64,000 nucleotides of DNA from Methanocaldococcus vulcanius M7 (lineage in GTDB: Archaea; AGJL01; Methanococci; Methanococcales; Methanocaldococcaceae): the NCBI RefSeq assembly GCF_000024625.1, contig NC_013407.1, positions 1,240,001 through 1,304,000 on the forward strand, in the 5' to 3' direction. Position numbers and translations under genes: made by a program. A model generated the notes under the pieces. That model saw only the letters and a list, made by a program, of their open reading frames with translations. It made no database searches and had not been told where the DNA came from. Below are positions 1 through 9,559 of the stretch, in pieces. Each line of letters begins with the position of its first letter. Position 1 is the stretch's first letter.

Positions 1-37
1 GTGAAACATATTTTTTAAAAAATTCAAGACCTTTCAT
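1..37 (-). CDS. Start of an unidentified gene, cut by the window edge
   Basis: An ATG (minus strand, bases 37-35) follows a GGGAG-type ribosome binding site and opens a frame that runs off the window, reading MKGLEFFKKYVS. It begins 8 bases after the stop codon of the aIF2-beta gene, so the two genes are probably cotranscribed. Only twelve codons are visible, so no function can be given. The ribosome binding site, spacing and tight packing are what support it as a real gene. Confidence 0.55.
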   Translation of the reverse strand, partial: MKGLEFFKKYVS

Positions 38-45
38 TTTCTCCC

Positions 46-477
46 TTAGATCATTCTTATTGGCCTTATAGCCCCACAAGCCATACATTTAAGCATGTGC
101 ACTCTTCCTTCTTTAATAATCTTAGTATCTGGTTTCCCGCACTCTCTACATATTACATATTCTTTTAAGAAGTCATTAATTCTTGATTTTAACAATTCTG
201 GGTTTATTCTTCTTTGGAGTATTAATCTTCCTCCTTCTAAGTTTCCAGCACTACCTGTCTCTTTCAATAGATACTTTGCGAAAAATTCCTCTTCTCTGTT
301 TACCGCCTTTGCCAACTCTCTAAAATTCCTAATAATTGTTCTATTCCCTTCTATTAGTATTTCAATCTCTGGAAGCTCGAATCTATCTTTTTGGAATACA
401 TATTCTGGGATTTGACTTCTTGCTCTTTTCAATAATGCTTTATAATCGTAATAATCGATACTTTCAAGATCACTCAT
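46..477 (-). CDS. Translation initiation factor aIF2 subunit beta
   Basis: This is the beta subunit of archaeal initiation factor 2, which with the alpha and gamma (GTPase) subunits brings initiator Met-tRNA to the small ribosomal subunit in the cytoplasm. The 143-residue length is normal for the archaeal protein, which lacks the long lysine-rich N-terminus of eukaryotic eIF2-beta. A core alpha/beta domain with the family pattern LPEIEILIEGNRT (about residues 35-47) is followed by a C-terminal zinc ribbon with Cys110, Cys113, Cys131 and Cys134. The start ATG at 477 follows a GGTGAT ribosome binding site. It lies in the same direction as the L37e gene upstream and just ahead of another small gene, so a translation-related cluster is likely. 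Confidence 0.96.
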   Translation of the reverse strand: MSDLESIDYYDYKALLKRARSQIPEYVFQKDRFELPEIEILIEGNRTIIRNFRELAKAVNREEEFFAKYLLKETGSAGNLEGGRLILQRRINPELLKSRINDFLKEYVICRECGKPDTKIIKEGRVHMLKCMACGAIRPIRMI

Positions 478-695
478 TTTATCACCGTGATTATATGTTG
501 GATGTTTATCTTATAAAAAACTAACTTTTTTAGCAAACTTCTTTATCTACGTTCTTCTCTCTTTAAATTTTTTTAAATTTTTTAAAATAAATGACGATTA
601 TGCCTTTAATGATTTTAAAAATATAAAAATCAAGATAAAAGCATCCTTTTATATTGTTATTTTACATATTATTGTTTTTTTCATGCTTTTATTAT

Positions 696-881
696 TTATT
701 TTATTCTCTTACCATTTACTTTTTTATTTTGCCATGAGTATTTTCTCATTCTCTTATTTGGAAATCCACATGCAGCACATCTCTTTTTTCTTACGTGGTA
801 AGCTCTTCTTCCACATCTTCTACATCTTATATGTAATGACCCCTTGTTTCTTCTACCCATTGATGGAGTTCCCTTTGACAT
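696..881 (-). CDS. rpl37e: 50S ribosomal protein L37e
   Basis: This 61-residue, very basic protein is a zinc-binding component of the large ribosomal subunit. It starts [14 protein letters not shown], the hallmark of the L37e family, and carries a zinc ribbon with Cys20, Cys23, Cys35 and Cys38. The ATG at 881 is preceded by GGGTGA at good spacing. The 218 bases between it and the aIF2-beta gene are very AT-rich and contain no other gene that I can support. Length and motif order match archaeal and eukaryotic homologues closely, so the assignment is secure. Confidence 0.97.
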   Translation of the reverse strand: MSKGTPSMGRRNKGSLHIRCRRCGRRAYHVRKKRCAACGFPNKRMRKYSWQNKKVNGKRIK

Positions 882-1222
882 TATTTCACCCTATAAAAAA
901 TTTTAATGTTTTTCCATATTTAAGGAATTGATCGGTTAATTAACTGGTTTTTGTTAATTTTTGTATATTTTACATAGTTTTATCTGTTTTTTGAGTTGTC
1001 ATAAGTGGGTTTTTATAAAATTTCGTATTCCAATTCCTTTGATGGATAATAGCTTATTGTGGTATTTAAAGTTTATCATCAATCTCTTTTAATAATTTTT
1101 AGTTAATGTTTCCTTATTTGTTAAAAATATTTTTTGTTTAGATCAACTAAAACTATATATACTCTTGGTAAATATACCTCTCTTATCCTTCAAAAACCTT
1201 AAAAAATTTAGATTGTGGTGAG
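882..1222. other. Divergent intergenic region between L37e and a SPOUT-like gene
   Basis: This 341-base AT-rich stretch separates divergent genes and should hold both promoters. A TATA-like ACTATATATAC sits near 1152-1162, about 60 bases before the rightward ATG at 1223, and is the likely promoter of that gene. I see no RNA gene, open frame or strong dyad in the rest. Confidence 0.4.
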
Positions 1223-1654
1223 ATGATGTTCGTGTGCTTACACAACACGTACAGTTCTAAGCAGGTTGAAGAGTTTGGAAGAATTGCATATGGTTTTGAT
1301 GTTAACACGGTTGTTATAACAAAAGCCACGGCATCTGCCGCTCAAAGTGGTATTCCTATCCTCCACAAATTGGCTTATAAATTAAAAAAGAACATATTGT
1401 TTTTTGAAGAGTTAGACGATGCTATTGAAGTTTTGAGACCGGAAAAAGTAATTTTAATCGGAAATAAAAGTATATGTGATGAGAAACTTGATTTTGATGA
1501 GGTTGGAGAAAACGATTTGATTGTTTTTTGTGGTGCATCCACTGGATTTACAAAGTTAGAGTTAGAGAAGGGAATTGGGAGGTATATAGTTGAAAATGAG
1601 ATTGGGGCTCTTGGAAATTTAGCAATATTCTTGTATGGGATGAACAAAAAATAG
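1223..1654 (+). CDS. SPOUT-fold-like conserved archaeal protein (RNA methyltransferase-like)
   Basis: A 143-residue soluble protein. It resembles a family found in methanogens and described variously as SpoU-like RNA methylase or RecB-like (COG4080-type, from memory). The C-terminal stretch EIGALGNLAIFLYG has the flavour of the knotted cofactor-binding end of SPOUT methyltransferases, and the N-terminus (CLHNTYSSKQVEEFGRIAYG) resembles the opening strand and helix of that fold. No catalytic residues can be assigned, so methyltransferase activity is an inference. The ATG at 1223 follows GGTGAG directly. It appears monocistronic; the following gene begins about 170 AT-rich bases later. Confidence 0.5.
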   Translation: MMFVCLHNTYSSKQVEEFGRIAYGFDVNTVVITKATASAAQSGIPILHKLAYKLKKNILFFEELDDAIEVLRPEKVILIGNKSICDEKLDFDEVGENDLIVFCGASTGFTKLELEKGIGRYIVENEIGALGNLAIFLYGMNKK

Positions 1655-1821
1655 GGGCAATTTAATAGTCGCATATGGTTTTATTGTAATCTTTAAATTT
1701 TATTATAAAATTTTATTATTTATTTTATTATATTATGTTTTAATTTATATTTTTGTTTAACGTTGGCTGAATGCGTCTTAATTAAACACTATTTGTTATT
1801 TTTGTTAAGATGAGGGATAAT

Positions 1822-2598
1822 ATGGAAAAAAAAGTTATTATAGTTGGAGCAGGTCCAGGAGATCCTGAATTAATAACTATAAAAGGCAAGAAAGCATTAG
1901 AATCAGCAGATGTTGTTGTTTATGCAGGATCTCTTGTTAATGAAGAGCTTTTAAAATATTGTAAAGATGGAGTTGAGATATACAACAGTGCGAGTATGAA
2001 TCTCAGTGAAATTATTAATACCATAGTTGAAGCAGTTAACAGTGGAAAAAAGGTTGTAAGATTGCATACTGGAGATCCTTCGATTTATGGGGCAATAAAA
2101 GAGCAAATTGATGAGTTATCAAAGAGGGGCATAGATGTTGAAATAATTCCGGGAGTTAGTTCTCTGTTTGCAGCAACTGCCTCATTAAAAGTTGAATTAA
2201 CTCTTCCTGATGTTTCTCAGACGGTTATAATAACAAGACCGGAAGGGAGAACACCAAAACCAGAAAAAGAGAAAATTAGAGATTTAGCAAGACATAAAGC
2301 AACTATGGTTATTTTTTTAGGAGTTTCTATGATTGATAAGGTCGTTAAAGAACTTTTAAGTGGGGGCTATGAAGAAAACACTCCCGTAGCTGTGGTTTAT
2401 CATGCATCGTGGAGTGATGAGAAGATCGTTAGAGGAACCTTGAAGGATATTTCGGAAAAGGTAAAAAGAGAAGGAATCAAAAAAACGGCTTTGATTATAG
2501 TGGGAGAGGTGCTAAATCCTAAGTATTATTCTTATTCTAAGCTTTACGATGAGAAGTTTGAACATGGATTTAGAGGAAAAATAAGAAATAAAGAATAA
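1822..2598 (+). CDS. cbiF: Cobalt-precorrin-4 C11-methyltransferase
   Basis: This SAM-dependent enzyme methylates C-11 of cobalt-precorrin-4 in the anaerobic (early-cobalt) cobamide pathway, needed here for the corrinoid of methyl-tetrahydromethanopterin:CoM methyltransferase. It has the tetrapyrrole methylase signature VGAGPGDPELITIKG at the N-terminus, the internal LHTGDPSIYGAI motif, and IPGVSSLFAATA, all typical of CbiF/CobM. An in-frame ATG lies at 1810, but GAGGGAT at 1812-1818 is the ribosome binding site for the ATG at 1822, giving 258 residues starting MEKKVIIVGAG. It stands alone here, between divergently and convergently arranged genes. Confidence 0.93.
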   Translation: MEKKVIIVGAGPGDPELITIKGKKALESADVVVYAGSLVNEELLKYCKDGVEIYNSASMNLSEIINTIVEAVNSGKKVVRLHTGDPSIYGAIKEQIDELSKRGIDVEIIPGVSSLFAATASLKVELTLPDVSQTVIITRPEGRTPKPEKEKIRDLARHKATMVIFLGVSMIDKVVKELLSGGYEENTPVAVVYHASWSDEKIVRGTLKDISEKVKREGIKKTALIIVGEVLNPKYYSYSKLYDEKFEHGFRGKIRNKE

Positions 2599-2616
2599 AG
2601 CCATTTTTGTTTGACA

Positions 2617-3546
2617 TTATGCTTCCTCCTCTAACATATCCTCTTCACTTAACCCCTCTAATTCAATCATAGTTTTTAATCGCTCAGTGATTATGTTTAA
2701 GCATTTTTCTACTGTTTCACTAATTTTTATATTTTCAACTACTGGAATGCCTCGTTTTTTTGCAGTTTCTACCATGTAATCATTTATTAAGCGAATTATC
2801 TTAAAATGTTTTAAGTATCTCTCAGTTGGCCTACTTGAAACCCTTCCCCGTGCGTAAAATCTCATTTTATGGAGTTTTTCGTTATATATAGTAAGAACAA
2901 TAAAAATAACGTGTGCATTTTCTAAGTATTTATCTTTTAAGAGGGTTGGAACGAGGTGAGTTCCTTCTAAGATAACGCTCTGCCCTTCAACTAAACATCT
3001 ATCAATAACTCCCTCTACTCCTGTTAGAACTGCCTCAGAGTGCCTTTCAAATCCTTTTATGTATTTATTCTCTTCGTCATCTCTTAAAACTCTCCATGCA
3101 GTATAACTTGACTCATAAAGAGTTGGTATAAGCTCCCTTGAGATAACTTTTCTCATAACTTCTCTTATTGAATCAGTTCCTATCACGCTGGAAATTCCTA
3201 ATCGAGAGGCAATTTCAAATGCAATAGTCGATGTTCCAACACCACTCGCTCCTCCTATTAGAATTACAATCGGTCTTCTTCCAAGAACCATTCTCCAAAG
3301 TAGGTATTTTTTGGCAACTTCATCGTAGTTTTTAGAGATTAGATAATAATAGACCCTTCTTCTTAGGTCTGTTTTATCTATAACTTTAACATTTTCTTTT
3401 TTTAACATTTCATATATATCCCAAGCGATTCGATAAGCAATACTTGGTTTTAGTCCAGCAGCGGTTAGTGATCTCGCTAAAACTCCCTTGGAGAATGGCA
3501 TTTCATAGGACTTCCCTCTCACTACTATATCGTTTTGTAAGTCCAT
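2617..3546 (-). CDS. pgk2: 2-phosphoglycerate kinase (cyclic 2,3-diphosphoglycerate synthesis)
   Basis: This enzyme phosphorylates 2-phosphoglycerate to 2,3-bisphosphoglycerate, the precursor of the thermoprotectant cyclic 2,3-diphosphoglycerate. An ATP-cone-like N-terminal domain (about residues 1-85) precedes a P-loop kinase domain. The nucleotide loop reads [10 protein letters not shown] (about residues 98-107), so the usual Walker A lysine is replaced by threonine; I recall the same in relatives, but this should be checked. [10 protein letters not shown] follows as the usual second motif, and EGTHLVP is also kept. The ATG at 3546 follows GGTGG. It is 17 bases from the upstream DUF2100-like gene on the same strand, so the two probably share an operon. 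Confidence 0.9.
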   Translation of the reverse strand: MDLQNDIVVRGKSYEMPFSKGVLARSLTAAGLKPSIAYRIAWDIYEMLKKENVKVIDKTDLRRRVYYYLISKNYDEVAKKYLLWRMVLGRRPIVILIGGASGVGTSTIAFEIASRLGISSVIGTDSIREVMRKVISRELIPTLYESSYTAWRVLRDDEENKYIKGFERHSEAVLTGVEGVIDRCLVEGQSVILEGTHLVPTLLKDKYLENAHVIFIVLTIYNEKLHKMRFYARGRVSSRPTERYLKHFKIIRLINDYMVETAKKRGIPVVENIKISETVEKCLNIITERLKTMIELEGLSEEDMLEEEA

Positions 3547-3563
3547 CTTTCCACCAAAAATAT

Positions 3564-4217
3564 TTAGTCCAGCAACTCATCTACATCGATCTTTTCAGCA
3601 TTATACAGTTCTTTCGCTCTAATATATAATAACTCATCTTTTTTATCTTCAATTACAACTAAAATTTTTTCTGGTTTATATTTTTCAATGAATCTTTCAA
3701 TATTTTTCCTTGCAAGTTCTATTTTTTTCTTTAATCCAACCAACGCGTTTTCTGGAACCCCTATTTTTTTCATATCCTCAATATCAAGCATTCCTTCTGT
3801 GCAAACAACTTTTAAATTAGGATTTTTATTTTTCAGTTTTTTAAATAGTTTTTTATTTGAAACAATGTATAATGCATCTTCATCTATATCTTTTTCTTCA
3901 ATTTCAAATCCAAAGTTAGATAAGATCTTGTTTAAGTGATTTTGACATTTTATAATTAGTTTACAAAACTCTTTTGATTCTTTTTCGTCCAATTCATGCT
4001 TTGGAGCTTTTTTATAGAGGTAATCGTCCGCTTCCAGTAGTAAATAAACTGCTTTTTTAAATTCGTTTATATCTATTTTTCCGGGTTTTGCATCTTTATA
4101 AGAGATTGTTTTTTTATCTGATTTCTCGACTTTAATTTTCTCCTGCCCAGATCTTTTTAATCGGGTAATCGTTGATATTCCTTTCCTTATTAGTTCTTTT
4201 GATTGTTCTTCTCTCAT
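3564..4217 (-). CDS. DUF2100-like methanogen protein of unknown function
   Basis: A 217-residue charged soluble protein that resembles the methanogen family DUF2100 (from memory; no characterised function). The first 45 residues are lysine-rich and probably disordered. The centre reads [22 protein letters not shown], followed by helices and an alternating beta/alpha stretch ending in [26 protein letters not shown], which suggests a Rossmann-like or toprim-like C-terminal half. No signal peptide or membrane segment is visible. It lies 17 bases upstream of pgk2 and downstream of ornithine cyclodeaminase on the same strand. I cannot assign a function. Confidence 0.6.
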   Translation of the reverse strand: MREEQSKELIRKGISTITRLKRSGQEKIKVEKSDKKTISYKDAKPGKIDINEFKKAVYLLLEADDYLYKKAPKHELDEKESKEFCKLIIKCQNHLNKILSNFGFEIEEKDIDEDALYIVSNKKLFKKLKNKNPNLKVVCTEGMLDIEDMKKIGVPENALVGLKKKIELARKNIERFIEKYKPEKILVVIEDKKDELLYIRAKELYNAEKIDVDELLD

Positions 4218-4256
4218 TCTCTCACTTCGTTTTATTTTAACGTTTTTTACAGTTTT

Positions 4257-4284
4257 AACCTTTCTTTCTTAACCTTTCTTTCTT
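4257..4284. repeat. 14-base perfect tandem duplication
   Basis: The unit AACCTTTCTTTCTT occurs twice head to tail (4257-4270 and 4271-4284) in the gap between the DUF2100-like gene and the ornithine cyclodeaminase gene. It lies in pyrimidine-rich sequence, so slippage during replication is the simplest origin. Confidence 0.6.
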
Positions 4285-4339
4285 TTTTTATTTTTTCTAT
4301 TTTTATCCTCATAAATTTTAAATTTTTTAAATTTTTAAG

Positions 4340-5611
4340 TTAATTTTTGGATTTTTTAGCGATTTCTTTCTCTTTTTCGAGTTTTTCCAATTCTTCGATT
4401 AGCATTGGTAGAAAGACACCAACATCGGTAACTATTCCAAGGGCTTGAGATGTTCCTCTATCCATCAACTTCGTTACAACGGCTGGATTTATATCCACGC
4501 AGATGGTTTTAACCCATGAGGGGAGGAGATTACCTGTTGCTATTGAGTGTAGCATTGTGGAGAGCATTAAAACCATGTCTTTTCCTTTCAATGTTTCTCT
4601 CATCATTTCTTGGGCTTTAACAACGTCTGTGATAACATCTGGTAGTGGGCCATCATCTCTTATACTTCCTGCAAGCACGTAGGGGATGTTGTTTTTTACA
4701 CATTCATACATAACGCCCCTATCAAGTATTCCATCTTCAACCGCCTTTTTTATACTCCCTGCTCTCATAATTGTGTTTATAGCTCTTAAATGATGACTAT
4801 GCCCTCCTGGAACACTTCGTCCTGTTTTTAAATCTACTCCTAAGGATGTTCCATATAAAACACTCTCTATATCGTGTGTTGCTAAGGCATTTCCAGCAAA
4901 TAATGCCTGAACATATCCCATTTTTATGAGTTTTGCTAATGCCCAGCCAGCTCCCGTGTGTATTATGGCTGGACCAGCAACAACAACGATTCCTCCTTTT
5001 CCTGTTTTTTTATATTTTTCTTTTATCTCATACATCTCTTTTGCAATTTTTCTTATGATAGTTTCTTTTGGTTTTTCTGAGGAGGCGTCTGATTTCATAA
5101 ATTCAAATAGCCCTCCTCCTTCTCTTGGTTTCTCTGGTGGAATAACTCTAACTCCCTTATGACCAACAACTATTAAGTCCCCTTTCTTAACGTTTCTGAT
5201 TGTTTTTACCTCAGCTCTCATCTCTTCTGGGTAAACAACAATTCCTCCATCCATTTTTTGATTTTCGACTTCTATCCATTTTCCTTTATACCTGATAAAG
5301 GTTTTATGGTTTGTTGTGGAGTAAAATCCTTCTGGAAATACCATATCCTTTTCAGCTGGTTTTAGTTCCACATCTTCGATCTCTGGAATCTCAGCTCCTA
5401 AATCCCTTAATTCACTTAATATCTCATCAACGTGTCTCTCATCTCTACCTATCACAAGTATTTTTGCATAACTCGGATCTGTCTTCTTCTTTCCGATTTC
5501 AAATTCTAAGACCTTGTAATCCCCTCCCATGTCTAAGATCTTATCGAAGACCTTTGGAAGAATTAAACTATCGATTATATGCCCTCTTAATTCGATTTCT
5601 CTCATAAACAT
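4340..5611 (-). CDS. Archaeal ornithine cyclodeaminase (TIGR00300/LOR-SDH family)
   Basis: The 423-residue protein belongs to the TIGR00300 family, whose C-terminal Rossmann-type domain is shared with bacterial LOR/SDH and ArgZ/AgrE proteins. A methanococcal member has been described as an NAD-dependent ornithine cyclodeaminase converting ornithine to proline and ammonia. The N-terminal LOR-like domain (about residues 1-100) is followed by a beta-rich segment and the cofactor domain. Family stretches include [40 protein letters not shown] and [11 protein letters not shown]. The start ATG at 5611 follows GAGGGA; a second ATG lies 2 codons later. A route to proline is expected because methanococci lack the usual proline genes; this is inference. 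Confidence 0.85.
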   Translation of the reverse strand: MFMREIELRGHIIDSLILPKVFDKILDMGGDYKVLEFEIGKKKTDPSYAKILVIGRDERHVDEILSELRDLGAEIPEIEDVELKPAEKDMVFPEGFYSTTNHKTFIRYKGKWIEVENQKMDGGIVVYPEEMRAEVKTIRNVKKGDLIVVGHKGVRVIPPEKPREGGGLFEFMKSDASSEKPKETIIRKIAKEMYEIKEKYKKTGKGGIVVVAGPAIIHTGAGWALAKLIKMGYVQALFAGNALATHDIESVLYGTSLGVDLKTGRSVPGGHSHHLRAINTIMRAGSIKKAVEDGILDRGVMYECVKNNIPYVLAGSIRDDGPLPDVITDVVKAQEMMRETLKGKDMVLMLSTMLHSIATGNLLPSWVKTICVDINPAVVTKLMDRGTSQALGIVTDVGVFLPMLIEELEKLEKEKEIAKKSKN

Positions 5612-5829
5612 TAATGATCCCTCTCAAAAAAGTTTTAAGATTTTTGATTTTGTTTTTATTGGGTTTATTTTATAGAGTTGAAAATGTTAAAAATGGGATA
5701 AAAAGAATCAATAATTACCTAATGAGTTGGTAATATTTAACGATTGTTGTCAAAATCTTTATATAGTATTTTGGCAGTTTTCTTATCAATATCCTTGTTT
5801 CAACGACATCCACTAAATCACATGTATAG

Positions 5830-6198
5830 ATGATTAATAATACAGAAACACAAATATTAATAGTTAAGAGGGATAGTTTGCATACTTTGAAATTCAAAAA
5901 GGATAAGGCAGTAAAGATAAGTGAGGAATTGTTTCCTGATGAATTATGCAAGAGATGCGGTAGATGTTGTATTTTACATGCTTACAAAACCGAAGATGGT
6001 GTTAAAGTAATTCACTGTGAACATTTAGATCCTGAAACAAAGTTGTGTAAAGTTTATAAGGATAGGTTTAAACATGGATGCTTAACAGTGATGGAGGGAA
6101 TTTTAGCTGGTGTTTTTCCAAAGGACTGCCCTTATGTTAAAAATTTAAAAAATTATGAGGAACCATGGTTTTATAGGCATTTAAGAGATGAAGAATAA
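5830..6198 (+). CDS. YkgJ-family cysteine cluster protein
   Basis: A 122-residue protein with the Fe/Zn-binding cysteine cluster of the YkgJ (CxxCxxCC) family. The motif CKRCGRCC lies near residues 40-47, followed by CEHLDPETKLCKVY, GCLTV and KDCPY, which together supply the rest of the metal ligands. Members are thought to bind an iron-sulfur cluster or zinc; their reaction is unknown. The residues ahead of the cluster (about 1-35) are less typical, and the ribosome binding site is weak, so the true start could lie downstream. It is divergent from the ornithine cyclodeaminase gene and convergent with the aminotransferase gene. Confidence 0.8.
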   Translation: MINNTETQILIVKRDSLHTLKFKKDKAVKISEELFPDELCKRCGRCCILHAYKTEDGVKVIHCEHLDPETKLCKVYKDRFKHGCLTVMEGILAGVFPKDCPYVKNLKNYEEPWFYRHLRDEE

Positions 6199-6230
6199 GA
6201 GAATTAAAAAAATAAAAAATAAGATTTTAT

Positions 6231-7526
6231 CTATAATATAAATTCTTCTATTTTTTCAGCCAAGGTATCAAATATCCAGTTGAATTTTTTATCGTCCCTT
6301 TCTAAGAGTGTTATTCTAAATCCGTTGAGTTGAGAGCAGAAAGAGGTTAATGGAACAACACAAATTCCAGTTGATGCCAATAGATAATAAACAAACTTCT
6401 TATCAATGGAAGCGTTTTTTATTTGATTCTCTATAAATTCCTTCAATCTTTTATTATCTATTTTTATTGTATTGTTTCCATTTAAGTAGTTATCTTCAAA
6501 CACAACCGACATGTAGAAAGCTCCATTTGTCTTATTTGCTATAACTCCTTCTAAGTCCTTTAATTTTTTGAATGCAGTATTAGATCGTTTTTCAAAAAAC
6601 TTATTTCTCTCATTTAGATATTTTTTATAGTTTTTATGCCCCATAATTCTTGGAATGGCCATCTGTGGCAGTGTGGTAGAGCAAACCTCTATTAACTTGG
6701 CTTTGTATATACTGTTTATATATTTTTTAAATTCTTCATCTTTATCAGCATTGTAAACCTCAATCCATCCACATCTTGCTCCCGGCCATGGAATTTCCTT
6801 AGATATTCCCTTTAACGATAAACCACAAACATCATCTATAACTTCACACAGTAAATGCTGTTTTTTTCCATTATATATAAGATTACAGTAGATTTCATCG
6901 CAAATTATGAATAAATCATATTCATTTGCAAGATCTACGATTTCATTGAGTATTTTTTTTGGATAGACAGCTCCTGTCGGATTGTCAGGATTTATAACGA
7001 GAATTCCACTAACTGCTGGGTTATATTTGATCCTCTTTTCTAAATCATCAATATCTGGATACCAGTAGTTTTTAGGGTCTAAGAAGTAAGTTATTGGTGG
7101 AGAACCTGCATGGGATGCTTCTGCTGAGGAGTGTGTTGAATATGAAGGAGAGGGATTTATCACTCTAACTTGCCTCTTTAATAACCCGTAGATCTTTGCT
7201 ATTGCATCTCCTAATCCGTTAAAGAATATAATATCTTCGGCAGTTATTTGAACTCCTCCTCGTTCATTTACCCTCTCTGATAAAAATTCTCTTGTTTCTG
7301 GCAAACCTTTGGTCGGACAGTAGGCATAGGAATTGTTGTCTCTAACAATCTCTGCTATTATTTCTTTTATCCATTCTGGAATCTCTTCTCCTTTTGCTAT
7401 TGGGTCTCCAATGTTTTCCCAAGTTATATTAATCCCAAACTTCTCTACTTTTTTTGCAATATCAACGATCTCTCTTATTTCATAACTCAACTCTTTTGCT
7501 CCTACGTCGATTATTGGATTTCTCAT
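6231..7526 (-). CDS. Class I/II pyridoxal-phosphate aminotransferase
   Basis: A 431-residue fold-type I PLP enzyme of the aspartate/alanine aminotransferase group; the amino donor cannot be told from sequence. The cofactor region includes NPDNPTG (substrate/PLP-binding Asn), CDEIYCNLIY (Asp that pairs with the pyridine nitrogen), and SLKGISKEIPWPGARCGW, which contains the Schiff-base lysine. Methanococcal relatives are annotated only as probable aminotransferases. The ATG at 7526 follows AGGGATGA. Its promoter region carries two copies of a palindromic 15-base sequence (see 7539-7628), so the gene is probably controlled by a DNA-binding regulator. Confidence 0.88.
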   Translation of the reverse strand: MRNPIIDVGAKELSYEIREIVDIAKKVEKFGINITWENIGDPIAKGEEIPEWIKEIIAEIVRDNNSYAYCPTKGLPETREFLSERVNERGGVQITAEDIIFFNGLGDAIAKIYGLLKRQVRVINPSPSYSTHSSAEASHAGSPPITYFLDPKNYWYPDIDDLEKRIKYNPAVSGILVINPDNPTGAVYPKKILNEIVDLANEYDLFIICDEIYCNLIYNGKKQHLLCEVIDDVCGLSLKGISKEIPWPGARCGWIEVYNADKDEEFKKYINSIYKAKLIEVCSTTLPQMAIPRIMGHKNYKKYLNERNKFFEKRSNTAFKKLKDLEGVIANKTNGAFYMSVVFEDNYLNGNNTIKIDNKRLKEFIENQIKNASIDKKFVYYLLASTGICVVPLTSFCSQLNGFRITLLERDDKKFNWIFDTLAEKIEEFIL

Positions 7527-7538
7527 GATTTCATCCCT

Positions 7539-7628
7539 AAATAGAACTCTATTATTTCCATACTATTAAGTAATTTAGCATATCGTTTGGTAGTATATAA
7601 AACTTATCATAAAAATAGAACTCTATTT
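7539..7628 (-). promoter_or_regulatory. Aminotransferase promoter flanked by two palindromic operator candidates
   Basis: The sequence AAATAGAACTCTATT occurs exactly twice, at 7539-7553 and 7613-7627. The second copy extends to a perfect two-arm palindrome (AAATAGA, 2-base centre, TCTATTT; 7613-7628). Between them lies a leftward TATA box, TTTTATATAC (+ strand 7593-7602). The transcription start would be near 7568, so one copy sits upstream of the TATA box and the other in the leader, just ahead of the ATG at 7526. This is a classic archaeal repressor/activator layout; the regulator is unknown. Confidence 0.6.
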
Positions 7629-7753
7629 CAGTATTAAAAGCAGGACATTAAAAACAAACTTAAAAAATAAAAATCAAAAACATCTAAAACAAAAACATAA
7701 AAATCTTTAAAATAAATGAGATCCGTTAAAAGCTATAACTTTAAGGTGAAAAA

Positions 7754-8668
7754 ATGAAGTGTAGGTTTTGCAATAGTCCTTCTTATGTAGAAATCCGTTA
7801 TCCCAAAAAAATAAATCTCTGCAAAGAGCATTTTATTGAATATTTTGAAGATAGAGTAAAAAAATCAATAGAAAAATATAAAATGTTAAATAAGGATGAA
7901 AAAATTCTGGTTGCGGTGTCTGGTGGAAAAGATGGGCATGTGGCTGCCTGGATCTTAAAAAAACTTGGATATAACATTGAATTATTTCATATAAATTTGG
8001 GAATTAAAGGATTTTCTGATGAGTCGTTAAGGGCTGTTAAAGCGTTGGCAGAGCGATTAAACACTCCTCTTCACGTTGTTGATTTGAAAGAAATCACTGG
8101 AAAAACAATTGAAGATATTAGAGGAAAAAAATGCTCCATCTGTGGAATAACAAAAAGATATTTAATGAATAAGTTTGGATATGAAAGAGGTTTTGATGTT
8201 ATCATTACTGGGCATAATTTAGATGATGAGATCTCTTTTATCTTAAATAACGTTTTAAATTGGAATATAAGATATTTAGCAAAACATGAGCCAGTTCTTC
8301 CTGCACATGATAAATTTTTAAAGAAAGTTAAAATATTCTTCGAGATAGATGAGTATTTGATTTTAAAATATGCAGAAGCTGAAGAAATTCCTTTTACAAC
8401 TGTAAAATGTAAATTTGCAGAGGGAGCGATAACTTTAAAGCATAGGGATTACTTAAATGAATTAGAAAAAGAGAGATCTGGAATAAAATTGCAATTTCTG
8501 TATGGATATATGAAGAATAGGCATTTATTTAAGGTTGAGGAGGAAGATTTTCAATTTAGAGAATGTGAAGTTTGTGGTATGACTTCCGCCGGAAAAATTT
8601 GCTCATTTTGCAGGGTTTGGAAACTTTACAAGAAAAAAAGAAAAAAGGAAAACAATAAAGGGAAATAA
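7754..8668 (+). CDS. NcsA/TtuA-type tRNA 2-thiolation PP-loop protein
   Basis: A 304-residue member of the TIGR00269/TtuA-Ncs6 family, which adenylates a tRNA uridine or pyrimidine and inserts sulfur. It has an N-terminal zinc ribbon (CRFCNSP), the PP-loop ATP pyrophosphatase motif VSGGKDG (about residues 56-62), a central [10 protein letters not shown] that would hold the catalytic Fe-S or thiolation cysteines, the TGHNLDDE motif, and a C-terminal zinc ribbon (CEVCG...CSFC). The KKNRKKE-type tail is strongly basic, fitting RNA binding. Methanocaldococcus has more than one paralogue, so which tRNA position this one modifies is uncertain. The ATG at 7754 follows AAGGTGA. Confidence 0.88.
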   Translation: MKCRFCNSPSYVEIRYPKKINLCKEHFIEYFEDRVKKSIEKYKMLNKDEKILVAVSGGKDGHVAAWILKKLGYNIELFHINLGIKGFSDESLRAVKALAERLNTPLHVVDLKEITGKTIEDIRGKKCSICGITKRYLMNKFGYERGFDVIITGHNLDDEISFILNNVLNWNIRYLAKHEPVLPAHDKFLKKVKIFFEIDEYLILKYAEAEEIPFTTVKCKFAEGAITLKHRDYLNELEKERSGIKLQFLYGYMKNRHLFKVEEEDFQFRECEVCGMTSAGKICSFCRVWKLYKKKRKKENNKGK

Positions 8669-8742
8669 AGAAAAATAAAAATGTAAAAAGATACAAACTT
8701 AAAGATTAGTGAAGATATAATAGAAATCTTGGTTCTTATTTT

Positions 8743-9426
8743 TCATTTAAATGCACTCATTAAAGTCCACGCCTCCTTTCCACTTATAAATGCCCTATTA
8801 ACGAGTCGTTTAAAGATTATCTTGCATAATTCCTTTTTATGTTCAGGAATCTTTTCATTTCTATCGATAAATTCATTAAATTTGTTTATTAATAGGTCTT
8901 TATCCTTTCTTGATGCCTCTCTCATATTAACATCTAAAAACCTATTTCCAACTCTTGTGGAATAGATTTCATATAAAATAACTGCAACAGCGTGAGATAA
9001 ATTCATTATTGGATAAAGATTAGATGTAGGGATTGAAACAAGGAGATCGCATTTTTCTAACTCCTCGTTTGTTAGTCCATCATCTTCCCTACCAAAAACA
9101 ATTCCTACATTACCTTCAATCTCTAACAGTTGTAAAGCCAGTTCTTTTGGGGTTATTGGAACTCTTTTTAGATTCCTATCTCCTCCTCTTGCTCCTGAAG
9201 TGGCAATAACAAAATCAAGGTCTTTTATTGCCTCCTCAAAGGTATCATAAAATTTTGCATTGTTTAGAATATCTTTTGCATGGACAGCCATCATATATGC
9301 CTCTTTATTTAAAATTTCTTTACTTCCTACAATTCTAAGCTCTTTAAAATCAAAATTCATCATAACTCTTGCAATACTTCCTACGTTTCCTCCATACTTG
9401 GGATTTACTAACACAACTGAGATCAT
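8743..9426 (-). CDS. TrmJ-like tRNA 2'-O-methyltransferase (SpoU/SPOUT family)
   Basis: A SPOUT-class RNA ribose methyltransferase most like TrmJ, which methylates position 32 in the tRNA anticodon loop. Family blocks are VNPKYGGNVGSIARVMMNF (motif 1 with the conserved Asn and Arg), VFGREDDGLTNEELEKCD (motif 2) and SIPTSNLYPIMNLSHAVAV (motif 3, knotted SAM-binding end). The C-terminal 70 residues form a helical extension. An upstream GTG at 9435 is in frame, but GGTG directly precedes the ATG at 9426, so I choose the latter (227 residues). It is convergent with the tRNA thiolase gene; both modify tRNA. Confidence 0.9.
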   Translation of the reverse strand: MISVVLVNPKYGGNVGSIARVMMNFDFKELRIVGSKEILNKEAYMMAVHAKDILNNAKFYDTFEEAIKDLDFVIATSGARGGDRNLKRVPITPKELALQLLEIEGNVGIVFGREDDGLTNEELEKCDLLVSIPTSNLYPIMNLSHAVAVILYEIYSTRVGNRFLDVNMREASRKDKDLLINKFNEFIDRNEKIPEHKKELCKIIFKRLVNRAFISGKEAWTLMSAFK

Positions 9427-9559
9427 AAACACCACTACTTCTCAATGCCTCTTTTTATTTTCTTTTTTAGTTTTATCATTTTTTATCTTAATTTTTTTAA
9501 TAATTTTTTAATTTTTATAACTTTTCACTAACTTTTAACTTTAATATCCATTTTATTAC

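Noticed and set aside
5714-5734. ATTACC-N9-GGTAAT dyad between ornithine cyclodeaminase and the YkgJ-family gene
   Set aside because: Only six-base arms in AT-rich DNA, with no second copy; too weak to call an operator.
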